Notes: generated by a model not told the origin, from the letters alone. 64,000 bases of DNA from Fibrobacter sp. UWB5 (GCF_002210295.1 NZ_MWQH01000004.1:1-64000), one strand, 5' to 3'; shown: positions 32,959 through 42,760, counted from the first letter of the stretch. Program-made: numbers and translations.

Positions 32959-33069
32959 CTTTGAATCAACTTTGTCAATAAAAAGCGCACAAGCCGAGAG
33001 TCGCGGGCACGCTTGCTTGCCCATGACCGAGGCGCTGAGCTTTGAATTGACTCCGTCAATAAAAAGCGC
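32957..33069 (+). repeat. 32-bp imperfect direct repeat
   Basis: AGCTTTGAATCAACTTTGTC followed by AATAAAAAGCGC at 32957-32988 recurs at 33038-33069 with 28 of 32 positions identical. Both copies end at the foot of a hairpin arm (GCGC), suggesting duplication of a terminator unit. Confidence 0.55.
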
Positions 33070-33089
33070 CTCGGCATTCGCCGAGGCGC
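33061..33089 (-). terminator. terminator of the PL1 gene at 33104
   Basis: GCGCCTCGGC (33066-33075) pairs with GCCGAGGCGC (33080-33089) over a 4-nt loop. On the minus strand it is followed by TTTTT. Confidence 0.85.
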
Positions 33090-33103
33090 ACTTATTTCGA
33101 AAC

Positions 33104-35908
33104 TTATCTGCGCATAACCTTGATGGTCTTGCTCAAACAGGAGCCATCGCGATCCATTCCGCGAACATTCACGATATAGACGCCCCTGCCGAAGGGTTGC
33201 AGATTTACCGATGCCGTGCCGTTTGCAGTCACGACATCCTTGCTCAGCATCGGATTTTTGCCACTCAGATCAGTCACGCGAATTTGCGCGTTGACAGGAA
33301 TACCGTAAAAATACACGACATCATCCTCTACGACATAATGAAATTTCTGTGCAGGAGAGAAGGATGCAATTAAGGTTGTCGAAGAATCCGTTTGAGTTGT
33401 ATCGTTAAGCACCGTTGAATCTCCTTCGCCAGAATTTTGAATTGCGAGTTGCTGCGTCACGCCGATGTAGCGGCTAAAGGTATCGCCAGCGTTATCCTTC
33501 AGCGTAAACTTGATATAGTCTACGCCGCCAAAACTGTCGGCGAGTTTTACGGTAAGTTTAGTACCGTTTACAGTCGCAGTCACGCCTGTCGGGGCCGACA
33601 CGGTGTAGGTTCCGCCGTCGTAACCGCGGGTAAACTGCGAAAGGTCAATCACCTGGGTTTCACCCTTTGCAAAAGTATAGTGTGCGCGAGCCATCCATTC
33701 CAGGTAGCGTTCGAGTTCTGTCCAGCCATCGCCCAGGCGATCCTTGTTCGCATCGCTAAAGTCGCCGTTCTTGGATTTCGGATTGTAACCGTACATACTT
33801 TCCCACCAGTCCGGGAGGCCATCGAGGTCACTATCGTAATCGTTGGCCCAGCTTACGCTCGGGTAAGGCTCCCAGCCCTTGATGTTCGCCGTATCCTTCA
33901 CGTCGGTTTCGCGGTCGGGAATGCCCGCCATGCCACCCACGGAACCCTTCATGCTGTAGGTTCCGTTCTTGGTCTCATTTATCACGCGGGTGTCGTGATT
34001 GTCAAGTACCGGCATGCGCTGGCCCACATCGCTCAGCACATCCTTGTAGGCGGCCTTCGCGCTCTGGACAGTCGCATACGAGGCAAAGAAAGGCTTGCTG
34101 TTCCAGGGTTCCCAATCCAGCACCTGCCCGCCGGAAAGCGAATACTCGCGACCGCAATTGTCGTTGGTGCCGTCGCAGGTGAACTTGCCGCCCGCAGCCT
34201 CGAGAATATTGTTATGGTAGTAATACGCCTGCGAGCCCTTGCCCGTACCTTCGAACTGCGCGCGCAATGTATAGCCGTGCAAGGTAGTGGCGGCGCCCTC
34301 CTTGTAGTAATTGCCCACGAAGTTCACCTCGTGCGCACCGCCATCGGTCACGCGGCTCACCCAGTTATAGACAACGTTGTTGAATATGTCGAGGCGACCC
34401 GCGTAGTAGCCGTTCCCGTCGAGGCCACCGCCCAGGCTCCAGTTGCGGCCCGCATTATGCGCAAGCAGGTTGTGGTGGAAACTGCCGATATCGCCGCCGA
34501 TAGTCGCCGCATACCCGTGTCCCGTTCCCGCTGCATAGTTCTGGTGGTCCGCAACGTTCAGCGCTTCCGAAATCAGCGTGCGCTGCAGCGTGAGGTTCTT
34601 GCCGCCTCGGCTACTGAAGGCTTCGTCAATCGTCCAGCTGATGCTCGCATGGTCCAGTATGCTGTGGTCGCCACCGGTGAGCCCCATACCATCGTAGGTA
34701 GCACCGTAGCCCAGACGCACACGCATGAAGCGGATGACCATGTCCTTGCCCGTGAACCCGATGGGGGCGCTCTTGATGGTAATACCCTTGCCGGGAGCCG
34801 TCTGCCCCGCAATCGTCACGTAATCCTGATTGCAGACCAGGCGCGATTTCAGCTGGATCATTCCCGACACCTTGAACACGATGGTGCGCGGGCCAATTTC
34901 TGCCGTGCACGCCTCGCGCAAGGAGCCTGCACCATCATCGTTCAGGTTCGTCACGTACACCACCTTGCCGCCGCGGCCACCCAGGGCGTTGCGGCCGTAA
35001 CCTTCGGCCCCCTCGAACGCGACGCGGCCCGGCTTGAACGACCAGACATTCCCTGCCGTGACCGTTCCATTCGCATCGACCTCATCTACGCGCCAGTAGT
35101 AAGTCTGGAGCGGAGTCGTGCCGCTCACCTTATACGAACTGCCGGATTGTTCACCCTTGTAAACCGCAGTGCTCGAGGGCGTTGCCGCAAGCACAGCCGC
35201 CGAATCCGTCCCGAAATAGACGCGATGCTTTACGGCCGACTTCGCCGCCGTCCACGAAAGCGTCAGCGCCCCGCTTTCGTGCGGAGCGTGATAATCCAAA
35301 TCCGCAGGCGAAGGCCCTGTCGCCTGTGCCGCCGCATTGGGCACGTTCAGTTCAAAGCCGTTCAGGGTAACCGTGCCCGTATTCAACTTTATCGCGGTCG
35401 AGGCACCCGTACCGCCTACATTAAAAGTCACGTAGGCAATCGCCGCCTCGCCTGTCGAGAGCGCACGATTCGTGGGCTTGACCGACGCCTGCTTCGAGTT
35501 GTTCACATAGACATCAATATTGTTGCTTGCCGCAACGCCATCAACATTGTTCAGATACAGGAGAAGGCTGTGCGTCCCTGCAGCAAGATTCGAGAAGGTG
35601 AGCGTAATCGCCCCGCCGCCTTCGACCATCACGCCGTCGCACACAAGGCGCGCATAGCTCGGGGACTGCACCCCGGCCTTGTACCAGTTGGCCTTGAGGT
35701 TCGCGCTTCCGGCGACATTCACCTTCACGCCCGAAAGCGTCGTATCTTTCGAAGCGACACCCGAAACCACCCAGGGCACGTAATTCGGTTCCGTAACCTC
35801 GCTCGAATTGCGGCCGCTCATGTCAAAATCGACCTTGATGACGGGCGATGCGGCAAAGGCAAGCGCCGCCGAGAGGCCCAATACGCGAATAGAGTTCAAA
35901 CATCCCAT
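33104..35908 (-). CDS. multidomain secreted PL1-type pectate lyase
   Basis: A 934-residue secreted protein. The signal peptide spans about 1-21. A malectin-like/CBM domain (about 22-190) is followed by a fibronectin type III-like domain (about 195-290). The PL1-type beta-helix (about 295-640) has GAEGYGRNALGGRGGKVVYV, VTIAGQTAPGKGITIK and LDHASISWTIDEAFSSRG. A calcium-type DYDSDLDGLPDWWESMYGYN module and an Ig-like domain (about 745-825) precede a C-terminal sorting-type domain ending GRGVYIVNVRG. Start 35908 has SD AGGAG; an upstream in-frame start is not needed. Operator C lies upstream. Confidence 0.88.
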   Translation of the reverse strand: MGCLNSIRVLGLSAALAFAASPVIKVDFDMSGRNSSEVTEPNYVPWVVSGVASKDTTLSGVKVNVAGSANLKANWYKAGVQSPSYARLVCDGVMVEGGGAITLTFSNLAAGTHSLLLYLNNVDGVAASNNIDVYVNNSKQASVKPTNRALSTGEAAIAYVTFNVGGTGASTAIKLNTGTVTLNGFELNVPNAAAQATGPSPADLDYHAPHESGALTLSWTAAKSAVKHRVYFGTDSAAVLAATPSSTAVYKGEQSGSSYKVSGTTPLQTYYWRVDEVDANGTVTAGNVWSFKPGRVAFEGAEGYGRNALGGRGGKVVYVTNLNDDGAGSLREACTAEIGPRTIVFKVSGMIQLKSRLVCNQDYVTIAGQTAPGKGITIKSAPIGFTGKDMVIRFMRVRLGYGATYDGMGLTGGDHSILDHASISWTIDEAFSSRGGKNLTLQRTLISEALNVADHQNYAAGTGHGYAATIGGDIGSFHHNLLAHNAGRNWSLGGGLDGNGYYAGRLDIFNNVVYNWVSRVTDGGAHEVNFVGNYYKEGAATTLHGYTLRAQFEGTGKGSQAYYYHNNILEAAGGKFTCDGTNDNCGREYSLSGGQVLDWEPWNSKPFFASYATVQSAKAAYKDVLSDVGQRMPVLDNHDTRVINETKNGTYSMKGSVGGMAGIPDRETDVKDTANIKGWEPYPSVSWANDYDSDLDGLPDWWESMYGYNPKSKNGDFSDANKDRLGDGWTELERYLEWMARAHYTFAKGETQVIDLSQFTRGYDGGTYTVSAPTGVTATVNGTKLTVKLADSFGGVDYIKFTLKDNAGDTFSRYIGVTQQLAIQNSGEGDSTVLNDTTQTDSSTTLIASFSPAQKFHYVVEDDVVYFYGIPVNAQIRVTDLSGKNPMLSKDVVTANGTASVNLQPFGRGVYIVNVRGMDRDGSCLSKTIKVMRR

Positions 35909-35930
35909 ACAAAACTCCTTTCTGCCCACA

Positions 35931-35993
35931 AAAATACCCTCAGATTTGCTCCGGGGGTAGGGTAAAAGAAATTTCCAGTTGTCCGCGGACTAC
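35931..35993 (-). promoter_or_regulatory. operator C (GTTGTC-N4-GACTAC) with -10 of the PL1 gene
   Basis: The palindrome lies at 35978-35993 and TATTTT at 35936-35931 on the minus strand, 41 bp apart. An inverted repeat TACCCT/AGGGTA borders the hexamer. Confidence 0.7.
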
Positions 35994-36011
35994 GGCGGGC
36001 ACCTGCGGTGC

Positions 36012-36042
36012 AAAAAAAAACGTCCCGGCTTCCGCCGGGACG
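36012..36042 (-). terminator. terminator of the rhamnogalacturonan lyase gene
   Basis: CGTCCCGGC (36021-36029) pairs with GCCGGGACG (36034-36042) over TTCC. On the minus strand nine T follow. Confidence 0.9.
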
Positions 36043-36060
36043 TATCGTTTAGTTAGGAAA

Positions 36061-38970
36061 CTACCGTTCTACTCTTACCTGCACCGCATTCTGCATCGTG
36101 CGACCATTGAACTTGACACGGACCATGTAGACGCCCTCGGGGAGAGCCCTGATTTCTCGGGACAAGTCAGACGCTCCTGCCGGAACATTTCTTGCAAGGC
36201 GCGCCACCTGGAGGCCAGTCATGTCAAAGAAATCCACCTGGGCATACCCCGATTCGCGGGCAATCAGCGTACAATCTGCAAGATTCAGGTGTATTCCGGC
36301 AGCAATGCGAATGTTACCTGCAAAGTCGTCTTCTGCGGTGTAATCGCCACGGGTAAGCCCCGTCGTTCCCGAAGAGTCTCCCGCGACTTCAGCGCTCAAG
36401 GTGTCTATCGCCGAGAGTTGCGTCGAATCCTCGAAAAGCACCACGCCTTCGACATCAAAACCGATCTGATCGATGTTCGGTGCACCCGCCTCTTCCAGCG
36501 ATTTCAGATAAAGTACATTCAACCCCTTCTGGAGCGAAACACCCACCGAGACGCTATCCCAGGTATCCCAATCGGCAGTGGGCTTGAACGTCAGCGAACC
36601 GACCAGGTCTTCATTCATCTTCACCATAATGCGACGCGTATCCGTTTTGCCGTGGGCGTAGCGCAGCACCATCGTTGCATTCTTGTATTCCTTCGGCGAA
36701 ACCAGGTGGTAAATGCCGTAGCTATCGAGACTATTTTCGAAATCGTAGAATCCCGTGCCGCGGAAATTCTCGTGGTTGTCGGCAAAGGCTCCCTTTGCAT
36801 CGGTCGGTACCGCCGCCTCGATATCGCTCCGAACCATAAGAGGAGCAGGTCCCGATTCCACGACACTCAGGATGGTGAATTTTCCGTTGCGAGTCGCTTC
36901 GCCAAAGTCAGCATTCCCGCCTTTCGTCGTAATCGTATAGGTAAACTCGCCCTCGACAACGGGAGTCCCGCTAAAATAGAGCGATGATGTCGTCGCATTC
37001 CACACGGCCGTCACGCCTGCCGGGAGCCCGTCAACATTCGCCCCGTCCGCATGCTGGATCGCGAAGGTGAACGGGACAATCGAATCACCCTTCACAATCA
37101 CCTGGCTCGAACTACCTGCGCCCTGCTTGACAATCGCGGCCGCCTTCGGCGTGTTGTCGCCTATCAGCACGATGTCCGGCTTCGGGAACTTGCCCTTGTT
37201 GCCATACAGCCAAAAGCCCAGATGCGGCGGCTGGTTGTAGGCGGTATTCTGCCAGCTCATGCCATTGCGATAAACCGGGTCGTGCGCAAGCGTGTACATG
37301 CGATGTTCGGTAGGCGCGGTCGTTGTGTAAATGTAAAGCTTGGAGGCTCCATCGTGCAAGATGACTTCCTCGCGCCAGTCGCCCAGAATGTCACCGCTGA
37401 AATTCGGTGTCGCCTTGGTGGTATTGCAGCTGTTGCCCTGCATCTGGAAAAGTGTATTGCTCTGTTGCTTTGCATGGTCCCACTTGCTGATGGTCGTATT
37501 GTCCAAAAGTTCGTCAAGCAGGTCACCATCCCAGTAGATACGGAAGTTGTAGGCGGGACGCTTGTCGGCCTTCCAGATTTTTCCCTTAGCCGTATAGGTG
37601 TTCCAGTTTGCAGCAGACCAGAGTTCATGTCCACGGCTGTTGGAATCGACGTCGCCCGCGACACCGCGCCCGTTATCGCCCGAACTGGTTTCGTAGAAAA
37701 GCACCTTGCCAGTACGTGCATCGTGCAAGTTGTAGCCGTAGGGCTTTTCCTCGTGGACCTGCCAAACCTCGAGGCCGTCGTTATCGGGGTCCAAATCGCC
37801 AAAGTGGATTGCATCACCGTGACCGTAACCTACACGGTACATGAACTTGCCATCGTGATCGATAGCGCAGTTACCCTGCATGATTTCATCAAATCCGTCG
37901 CCATCCACGTCACCCGACGAAAGGTTATGGTTTCCCTGCCCGTAGCATTCCTTGCCGCTCGTCGCCGAATTGTGGTACCAGCGCTGCGTCAGCGATTTTC
38001 CGTCCCAGTCGTAGGCCGTGAGCGCCATGCGCGTGTAATAGCCGCGCTGGAAAACCATGCTCGGTTTCTTGCCATCGAGATAGGCATTTGTCGCAAGGAA
38101 GCGGTCGACGCGGTTCCCGTAGCTGTCGCCCCAGTTCTTTACCGTACCGCGCCCTGGATTATAGGCGACGGTCGCCATTTCAAGTCCCGTTTCGCCGTTG
38201 AAAACCGTGAGGTATTCGTCACCGGTCAGAATGTATCCACTCGAATTGCGGTAATCGCTAGTATGTGCCGCATTGGCCGCTGCGCCCTTGCTCAGGTACT
38301 TTCCGCTGGCATCCTTCGTTCCCGGCGCAGTCTTTACGGCAAGTTCCGCCTTGCCGTCGCCATCGTAGTCACCCACGAGCATCTGCGTGTAGTGCGCCCC
38401 CGCACGGATGTTTACGCCTAGGTCGATGCGCCAAAGTTTTTTGCCGCTCATCTTGTAGCAGTCAATGATGACGTTGCCCGTCTTTCCCTTCTGGGAATTG
38501 TCCTTGGAATTGCTCGGATCCCACTTGAGAACCAACTCGAACTCGCCATCACCATCCACATCGCCCACGGCAATATCGTTGGGACTGTAGGTGTAGTCGC
38601 TACCGCCTGCAGGCCTGTCCAGGTTCACTGTCAAGAACTGCTCGCCCCACACGGGTACGGCATCGTCAGATGCAAGTTCCTTGCCGTTTATGACAGCCTT
38701 TACGGAATACCTGTTCGAGGTTGTCCCTTTCGCGTCGGTATAGTTGCTCGCCTGTGTCCCGCTGAGGCTCGCGATTTTCTCGCCATCGCGGTACAGGTTA
38801 AAGCCCGTCTCGGAGCCCTCGGTCCCAAGGACGCGCCAGCTGAGGAATATGCCCCCGCCGGTCTTAACCGCCACAAGCCCGCGGTTCAGCCATTCCATCT
38901 GGCGAGCCGCCTGCGACATGCACACTCCAAGTGCGAGCGAAAGCCCAAACATCCACAACTTTTTCATCAT
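36061..38970 (-). CDS. PL11 rhamnogalacturonan lyase with CBM35
   Basis: A 969-residue secreted enzyme. The signal peptide (about 1-22) is followed by a fibronectin-like domain and an eight-bladed propeller of the PL11 family (about 25-620). It is rich in calcium-binding DxDGDG repeats (GDVDGDGEFELVLKWDPSN, GDYDGDGKAELAVKTAPG, SGDVDGDGFDEIMQG), with the conserved GHGDAIHFGDLDPD and SGDILGDWREEV. It would cleave rhamnogalacturonan I backbones. An Ig-like part (about 625-715), a CBM35 (about 725-865) and a sorting-type C-terminus with FDMTGLQVARL and GVYMVRV follow. Met 38967 is an alternative start. Operator D lies upstream. Confidence 0.92.
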   Translation of the reverse strand: MMKKLWMFGLSLALGVCMSQAARQMEWLNRGLVAVKTGGGIFLSWRVLGTEGSETGFNLYRDGEKIASLSGTQASNYTDAKGTTSNRYSVKAVINGKELASDDAVPVWGEQFLTVNLDRPAGGSDYTYSPNDIAVGDVDGDGEFELVLKWDPSNSKDNSQKGKTGNVIIDCYKMSGKKLWRIDLGVNIRAGAHYTQMLVGDYDGDGKAELAVKTAPGTKDASGKYLSKGAAANAAHTSDYRNSSGYILTGDEYLTVFNGETGLEMATVAYNPGRGTVKNWGDSYGNRVDRFLATNAYLDGKKPSMVFQRGYYTRMALTAYDWDGKSLTQRWYHNSATSGKECYGQGNHNLSSGDVDGDGFDEIMQGNCAIDHDGKFMYRVGYGHGDAIHFGDLDPDNDGLEVWQVHEEKPYGYNLHDARTGKVLFYETSSGDNGRGVAGDVDSNSRGHELWSAANWNTYTAKGKIWKADKRPAYNFRIYWDGDLLDELLDNTTISKWDHAKQQSNTLFQMQGNSCNTTKATPNFSGDILGDWREEVILHDGASKLYIYTTTAPTEHRMYTLAHDPVYRNGMSWQNTAYNQPPHLGFWLYGNKGKFPKPDIVLIGDNTPKAAAIVKQGAGSSSQVIVKGDSIVPFTFAIQHADGANVDGLPAGVTAVWNATTSSLYFSGTPVVEGEFTYTITTKGGNADFGEATRNGKFTILSVVESGPAPLMVRSDIEAAVPTDAKGAFADNHENFRGTGFYDFENSLDSYGIYHLVSPKEYKNATMVLRYAHGKTDTRRIMVKMNEDLVGSLTFKPTADWDTWDSVSVGVSLQKGLNVLYLKSLEEAGAPNIDQIGFDVEGVVLFEDSTQLSAIDTLSAEVAGDSSGTTGLTRGDYTAEDDFAGNIRIAAGIHLNLADCTLIARESGYAQVDFFDMTGLQVARLARNVPAGASDLSREIRALPEGVYMVRVKFNGRTMQNAVQVRVER

Positions 38971-39023
38971 CCAATCCTTTTTTGGAATTACAGGCCCCCG
39001 CACCACCGGGAACCTGCACCTAT

Positions 39024-39086
39024 AATATATCTCCGGCACTCCAAATAGTACCTTCACCACCACACTTCCGGTTGTCCATAGACAAC
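39024..39086 (-). promoter_or_regulatory. operator D (GTTGTC-N4-GACAAC) with -10 of the PL11 gene
   Basis: A fully symmetric palindrome lies at 39071-39086 and TATATT at 39029-39024 on the minus strand, 41 bp apart. Confidence 0.75.
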
Positions 39087-39113
39087 GGCGGGAAATAATT
39101 TTCCATAATCTTT

Positions 39114-39145
39114 ATAAAAAAAACGCCCCGACATTCGTCGGGACG
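39114..39145 (-). terminator. terminator of the PL9 gene
   Basis: On the minus strand CGTCCCGAC pairs with GTCGGGGCG (one G-U pair) over GAAT, followed by a run of eight T. Confidence 0.85.
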
Positions 39146-39164
39146 CCTTGTTTGGTATTGAAAA

Positions 39165-40820
39165 CTACTTTGCGAATGTCGGTTGAATTGCCTTGCGATT
39201 ACCTGCACGCAACGCATTCACCGAGCGACCGTTCACGTAGAACAGGCGTCCCGGCTGCTGCATGTTCGGCCTGCGTTGCGGAAGCGGGCGCACAAACGTC
39301 GTCGAATCACCCGCAGAAATTTCCATAGAATCCGCAGTCGTATCGACCGGCGCAACCGACGTATCGACCGGAACGACAATCGGCGTTACAGCAGTATCCT
39401 TCGGTGTGGTATCGACCGGCGCTATAACAGGCGCCACATAGCCGTATTCGTACGCCCCCAAGTCCGGAGCCTTGCCCTCGTACTTGAGCCCCACATTTAC
39501 GCCCTTGTCAATCATCTGGCTGTTCTTCGCAAGTTTCAGGAAGTCGATATCCGGAAGGCTACCGTCAGCCTGGCGCGGGCCGAAAGCACCACCGAGAGGC
39601 CCGAGTTCCTTGCCTGTCACGGTCATGCTCGGATCAGACACGCTCACGAAATCCGATTCCTTCGGGGTAATGTTCAGGTTCCAGGTATTGTATTCGCCCG
39701 CCGCATATTCACCGCCAATGTAGGCCGTCTTGTTTGGGAAGGCGATGTTGTTCTTCATCACGTGAGCCTTGCTCCCCTTGAGCACGACGCCGTCGGTGCG
39801 GTTGTCATTTGCATCCCAGGTACTCGCCCACATGTTGAACGCAGTACCGTTCATGTAGGCCGTATTGTTGAACCAGTCGTTACCGCCGCTGCTGTGGTTT
39901 GCGTAAAAACCCGACGCCTTGTTTTTCCAGGCGACGCAATTGCGGATGGTGTGGCGCACCCCCGTCTTGCTGCTCCCCGCCTTGAAGCCGTTGCCGTTGC
40001 CATCCTTCGGCTTGCCGGTACCGTAGTTGCTGTAGCCATGGCCCATCGCCCAGCTGTTTTCGATGACTACCGGAAATTCCTGGCTAATAAAATCCCAGCC
40101 ATCGTCGCTGTTCCACCAAGCACGGCACCCGATGAACTTTGTCGTATCGCCACTAGTCTGATAATGCACGCCGAAGCCGTCGGCATTCTGTCCGTCTCCC
40201 TGGCGCCCGTTGGGGTCGTAGTTGTCGTGGCTGTCGCAATTCAAGAACAGGTGGCCGCCCGCACTCCCCGTGCCGCGTTCGTTCACGAAGAATCCCGAAC
40301 CGCCGTTATGGTGGCTATCCATCAGTTCCAAGAAGATATGCTTGCTGCGTGAAATGTATACGCCCACATTCGATTCGCCCTTCATGGGAACGTTCTTGAC
40401 TTCGAGCCCCTTCAGGTGCAGATACTGCGCCTGGATAAGGATACCCGAAGTGTACCTGATGTTGTTCGAACCGTCGGCAATCGGCATCTTGCTGAAGTCG
40501 ATAATCGGCTTTTCGCCCGGGTACGCGAGGTAATGAATGCGCTTGTTGTCGCTTGAGCCGCTCTTGGTCAAGTGAATGCCCGCGAACATGTTGTCGTTTT
40601 TCACATAGTTCGTGTCCGTATGCAAGTAGGTTCCACCGCGAATCCAGACGGTATCGCCCGCGTTCACCACGGAATTCGCCTTGTTGAGGGTCGCGAAGGG
40701 GCTATCCTTCGTTCCCTTGTTCGTATTCTTTCCGTCGGGGGCCACGTAGTAGACCGCGCCGAAAGTTTCCGCTGCAGCCAAGGCAATCACGGCCGCACAC
40801 AACACGCGCTTCATTTTCAT
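39165..40820 (-). CDS. PL9 pectate lyase
   Basis: A 551-residue secreted PL9-type beta-helix enzyme. The signal peptide spans about 1-22. Family features are VYYVAPDGKNTNKGTKDSPF at the start, calcium-binding acids in QNADGFGVHY (Asp214) and WWNSDDGWDFI (Asp239, 240, 243), and the catalytic Lys280 in GNGNGFKAG. A Val/Thr/Asp/Pro linker and a short basic C-terminus with LFYVNGRSVNALR, similar to the tail of the GH53 protein, follow. ATG 40820 follows GAGG; the GTG at 40826 is less likely. It begins 15 bp after the GH53 stop, so the two form an operon. Confidence 0.92.
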   Translation of the reverse strand: MKMKRVLCAAVIALAAAETFGAVYYVAPDGKNTNKGTKDSPFATLNKANSVVNAGDTVWIRGGTYLHTDTNYVKNDNMFAGIHLTKSGSSDNKRIHYLAYPGEKPIIDFSKMPIADGSNNIRYTSGILIQAQYLHLKGLEVKNVPMKGESNVGVYISRSKHIFLELMDSHHNGGSGFFVNERGTGSAGGHLFLNCDSHDNYDPNGRQGDGQNADGFGVHYQTSGDTTKFIGCRAWWNSDDGWDFISQEFPVVIENSWAMGHGYSNYGTGKPKDGNGNGFKAGSSKTGVRHTIRNCVAWKNKASGFYANHSSGGNDWFNNTAYMNGTAFNMWASTWDANDNRTDGVVLKGSKAHVMKNNIAFPNKTAYIGGEYAAGEYNTWNLNITPKESDFVSVSDPSMTVTGKELGPLGGAFGPRQADGSLPDIDFLKLAKNSQMIDKGVNVGLKYEGKAPDLGAYEYGYVAPVIAPVDTTPKDTAVTPIVVPVDTSVAPVDTTADSMEISAGDSTTFVRPLPQRRPNMQQPGRLFYVNGRSVNALRAGNRKAIQPTFAK

Positions 40821-40835
40821 AAACACCTCATCCCG

Positions 40836-42665
40836 TTACTTTGAATATATCTTAATTTTTGACGCATGGTTCTTCAAGGCACCCGCAGAACGCCCGTTCA
40901 CCAGGAAGTTCCGGCCACCGTTACGGAGCGTATTGCTACGCACGGGAATCCTCTGGAGTACCGTCGTGCCGCTGTCGCCCACCACCGAGTCGCCGGGATT
41001 GACGGGGATTACCGCATTCTTATTCACGAACTCGATACGGTCGATATTCGGGCCGCCATCCTTCGTGAGCGAGGCGATAGTGATGGTGCTTGCACCCGCA
41101 GGCAACTTGAGCGTCACCACGCTAGAATCCCACGATTCCCAGGCACCCGTCGATTCGAAGTCCACCGATTCCACCTGCACCTTGCCATTCACCGCAACAC
41201 TTACCGGGCGATTTGCCGTAGAGCCGTTCGCGAATACAATTTTCACGTTCTTGTCGCCCTCGCCTGCAGTAACCACAGAAAGCGTCACCGAGGAACCCAC
41301 CTCGTTATCAAGGTTCGCATAGCCCTTGCCCGAAAAGCCCTCGTGCGTCGACTCGAGAACCGTCTTGTTGAACACGCCGTTTTCCGCTTCGTACTTGAGC
41401 GAATCCTTGCCCACGAACTTGAAGGTCGCGCCCAGGTTCACATCCTTGCCGAGACTTGCCACCGTGTATTCCTTGCCGTTACCCGTATTGTCGCCGGTCC
41501 ACGCCACAAATTCCCAGCCCTCCTGCGGAACGGCCGTAAAGGTCACCTTGCTCCCTTCCGCAATTTCACTACCCTCGATGCTCTGCGCAATCGAGCCGCC
41601 GTAAGCGACAGTCGTCTTCACGTTGTACTTCTTTACGGCCTTGCCGACCTGCACCCAGTCCGGGAGCGTCGCGTTGTATTTTTTCGCAATATTGCGCAAT
41701 TCCCTAAGGCGCGCGTTCGCCGTATATTTCTGGCCGTCGCGATCAAACATCGGCTTGTTGCTGTAGCGGGTCGGTTCCCACACGAAGGTTCCCCAGCCCA
41801 AGTCTCCGAATTCATAGAACACCGAGTTCACGAGGGCCGTACGTTCGCCCGTATATTCGCAGCTCAGCACCGCCTTCTTATTCTTGACCACGAGCCCGAA
41901 CATATCGCGCCAATCCTGCCCGTTGTTCGTGGTGCCGTAGGTGGAACCGCAAATGGCATCGTAGTCGATATTCGCGTGAATCTTGCTGTACCAATCCGCG
42001 AAGCCCTTCTCGGGGCGCGGCTGGCCATGCTGCATCACAATCTTGATGGAAGGATCCGTCTCGCGCACCGCACGCACGCCCGAATTGATGATATTCGCGA
42101 AGTCCGCCGTCTTGCTCAGCGAAACGCCCGCCACCTTCGAGTTGATTTCGTTACCCACCTGCACCATGTCGGGGCGCAGCCCCGCCTTCATGAGCGCATC
42201 CATAGTTGTCTTCACGTGGTTATAGGCGAGCTTGCCCATCTCGGCATTGCTCTTGCCCGCCCACGAGGCCGGAACATTCTGGTGGCCGATGGAAGCCCAC
42301 GTGTCGCTCATGTGGAAATCCAGGAAGAATCCCATGTTGTGCGCCTTGATGCGCTTCGCAAGCGCGATGGTATGCTCCAGGTCGCACCAGCACACGTTGG
42401 AATTTGCACCGGAGTAACTCTCCTTAGCGTAGCCGATGCACGAATTCACGAAGGTGCGCACGCGGATAAAGTTGATTCCATGATTCTGCAGGATATCAAA
42501 GAGGTCCTGCTGCTTGCCGTTATCGTAGTATTTCGCCCCCAAGGACTCGTCTTCGAGCACCCACGAGACATCGACACCCACGATATACGGGCGCGCAAGC
42601 GCCGCAACTGCCACGGCACCCAGAACCAGCGCCGTTTTCCTGATGATTTTTCCCAATCCAAACAT
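40836..42665 (-). CDS. GH53 endo-beta-1,4-galactanase with CBM35
   Basis: A 609-residue secreted enzyme that hydrolyses beta-1,4-galactan side chains of pectin. The signal peptide (about 1-24) is followed by the GH53 barrel (about 25-340), with the acid/base in VQVGNEINS (Glu173) and the nucleophile in LSCEYTGE (Glu270). A short repeat-type beta domain (about 365-425), a CBM35 (about 430-555) starting KYEAENGVFN, and a short basic tail with FLVNGRSAGALK complete it. SD AAAGGAG precedes ATG. The promoter region carries two pairs of 12-bp-period TAGTACA repeats, the same element as at regulator 3. Confidence 0.94.
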   Translation of the reverse strand: MFGLGKIIRKTALVLGAVAVAALARPYIVGVDVSWVLEDESLGAKYYDNGKQQDLFDILQNHGINFIRVRTFVNSCIGYAKESYSGANSNVCWCDLEHTIALAKRIKAHNMGFFLDFHMSDTWASIGHQNVPASWAGKSNAEMGKLAYNHVKTTMDALMKAGLRPDMVQVGNEINSKVAGVSLSKTADFANIINSGVRAVRETDPSIKIVMQHGQPRPEKGFADWYSKIHANIDYDAICGSTYGTTNNGQDWRDMFGLVVKNKKAVLSCEYTGERTALVNSVFYEFGDLGWGTFVWEPTRYSNKPMFDRDGQKYTANARLRELRNIAKKYNATLPDWVQVGKAVKKYNVKTTVAYGGSIAQSIEGSEIAEGSKVTFTAVPQEGWEFVAWTGDNTGNGKEYTVASLGKDVNLGATFKFVGKDSLKYEAENGVFNKTVLESTHEGFSGKGYANLDNEVGSSVTLSVVTAGEGDKNVKIVFANGSTANRPVSVAVNGKVQVESVDFESTGAWESWDSSVVTLKLPAGASTITIASLTKDGGPNIDRIEFVNKNAVIPVNPGDSVVGDSGTTVLQRIPVRSNTLRNGGRNFLVNGRSAGALKNHASKIKIYSK

Positions 42666-42698
42666 CCGTCACTCCTTTGATTTTAGTTAACATTTTGT

Positions 42699-42760
42699 TG
42701 TACTATAAATTGTACTACAATTTTCTATAAATATAACTCTTTTTACTACAAAGCGTACTA
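42699..42760 (-). promoter_or_regulatory. two TAGTACA-type direct-repeat pairs and -10 of the GH53-PL9 operon
   Basis: Read on the plus strand, TGTACTA recurs at 42699 and 42711, and TTTACTA/CGTACTA at 42742 and 42754, each pair with a 12-bp period. TATATT on the minus strand (42735-42730) lies between the pairs. One pair therefore covers about +6 to +24 and the other the -35 region, a layout suited to repression. The rest of 42761-42834 is A/T rich with no feature. Confidence 0.68.

Noticed and set aside
33437..35965. 842-codon open frame on the plus strand
   Set aside because: It lies fully antisense to the multidomain PL1 gene. Its translation is rich in Arg, His, Val and Ala with no domain, as expected for a shadow of a GC-biased gene.
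36289..38421. Two long plus-strand frames (232 and 456 codons)
   Set aside because: Both are antisense to the PL11 gene and have Arg/His/Val-rich translations with no recognisable motif.
40866..42680. 604-codon open frame on the plus strand
   Set aside because: It is antisense to the GH53 gene, whose catalytic motifs, signal peptide and CBM35 are unambiguous.
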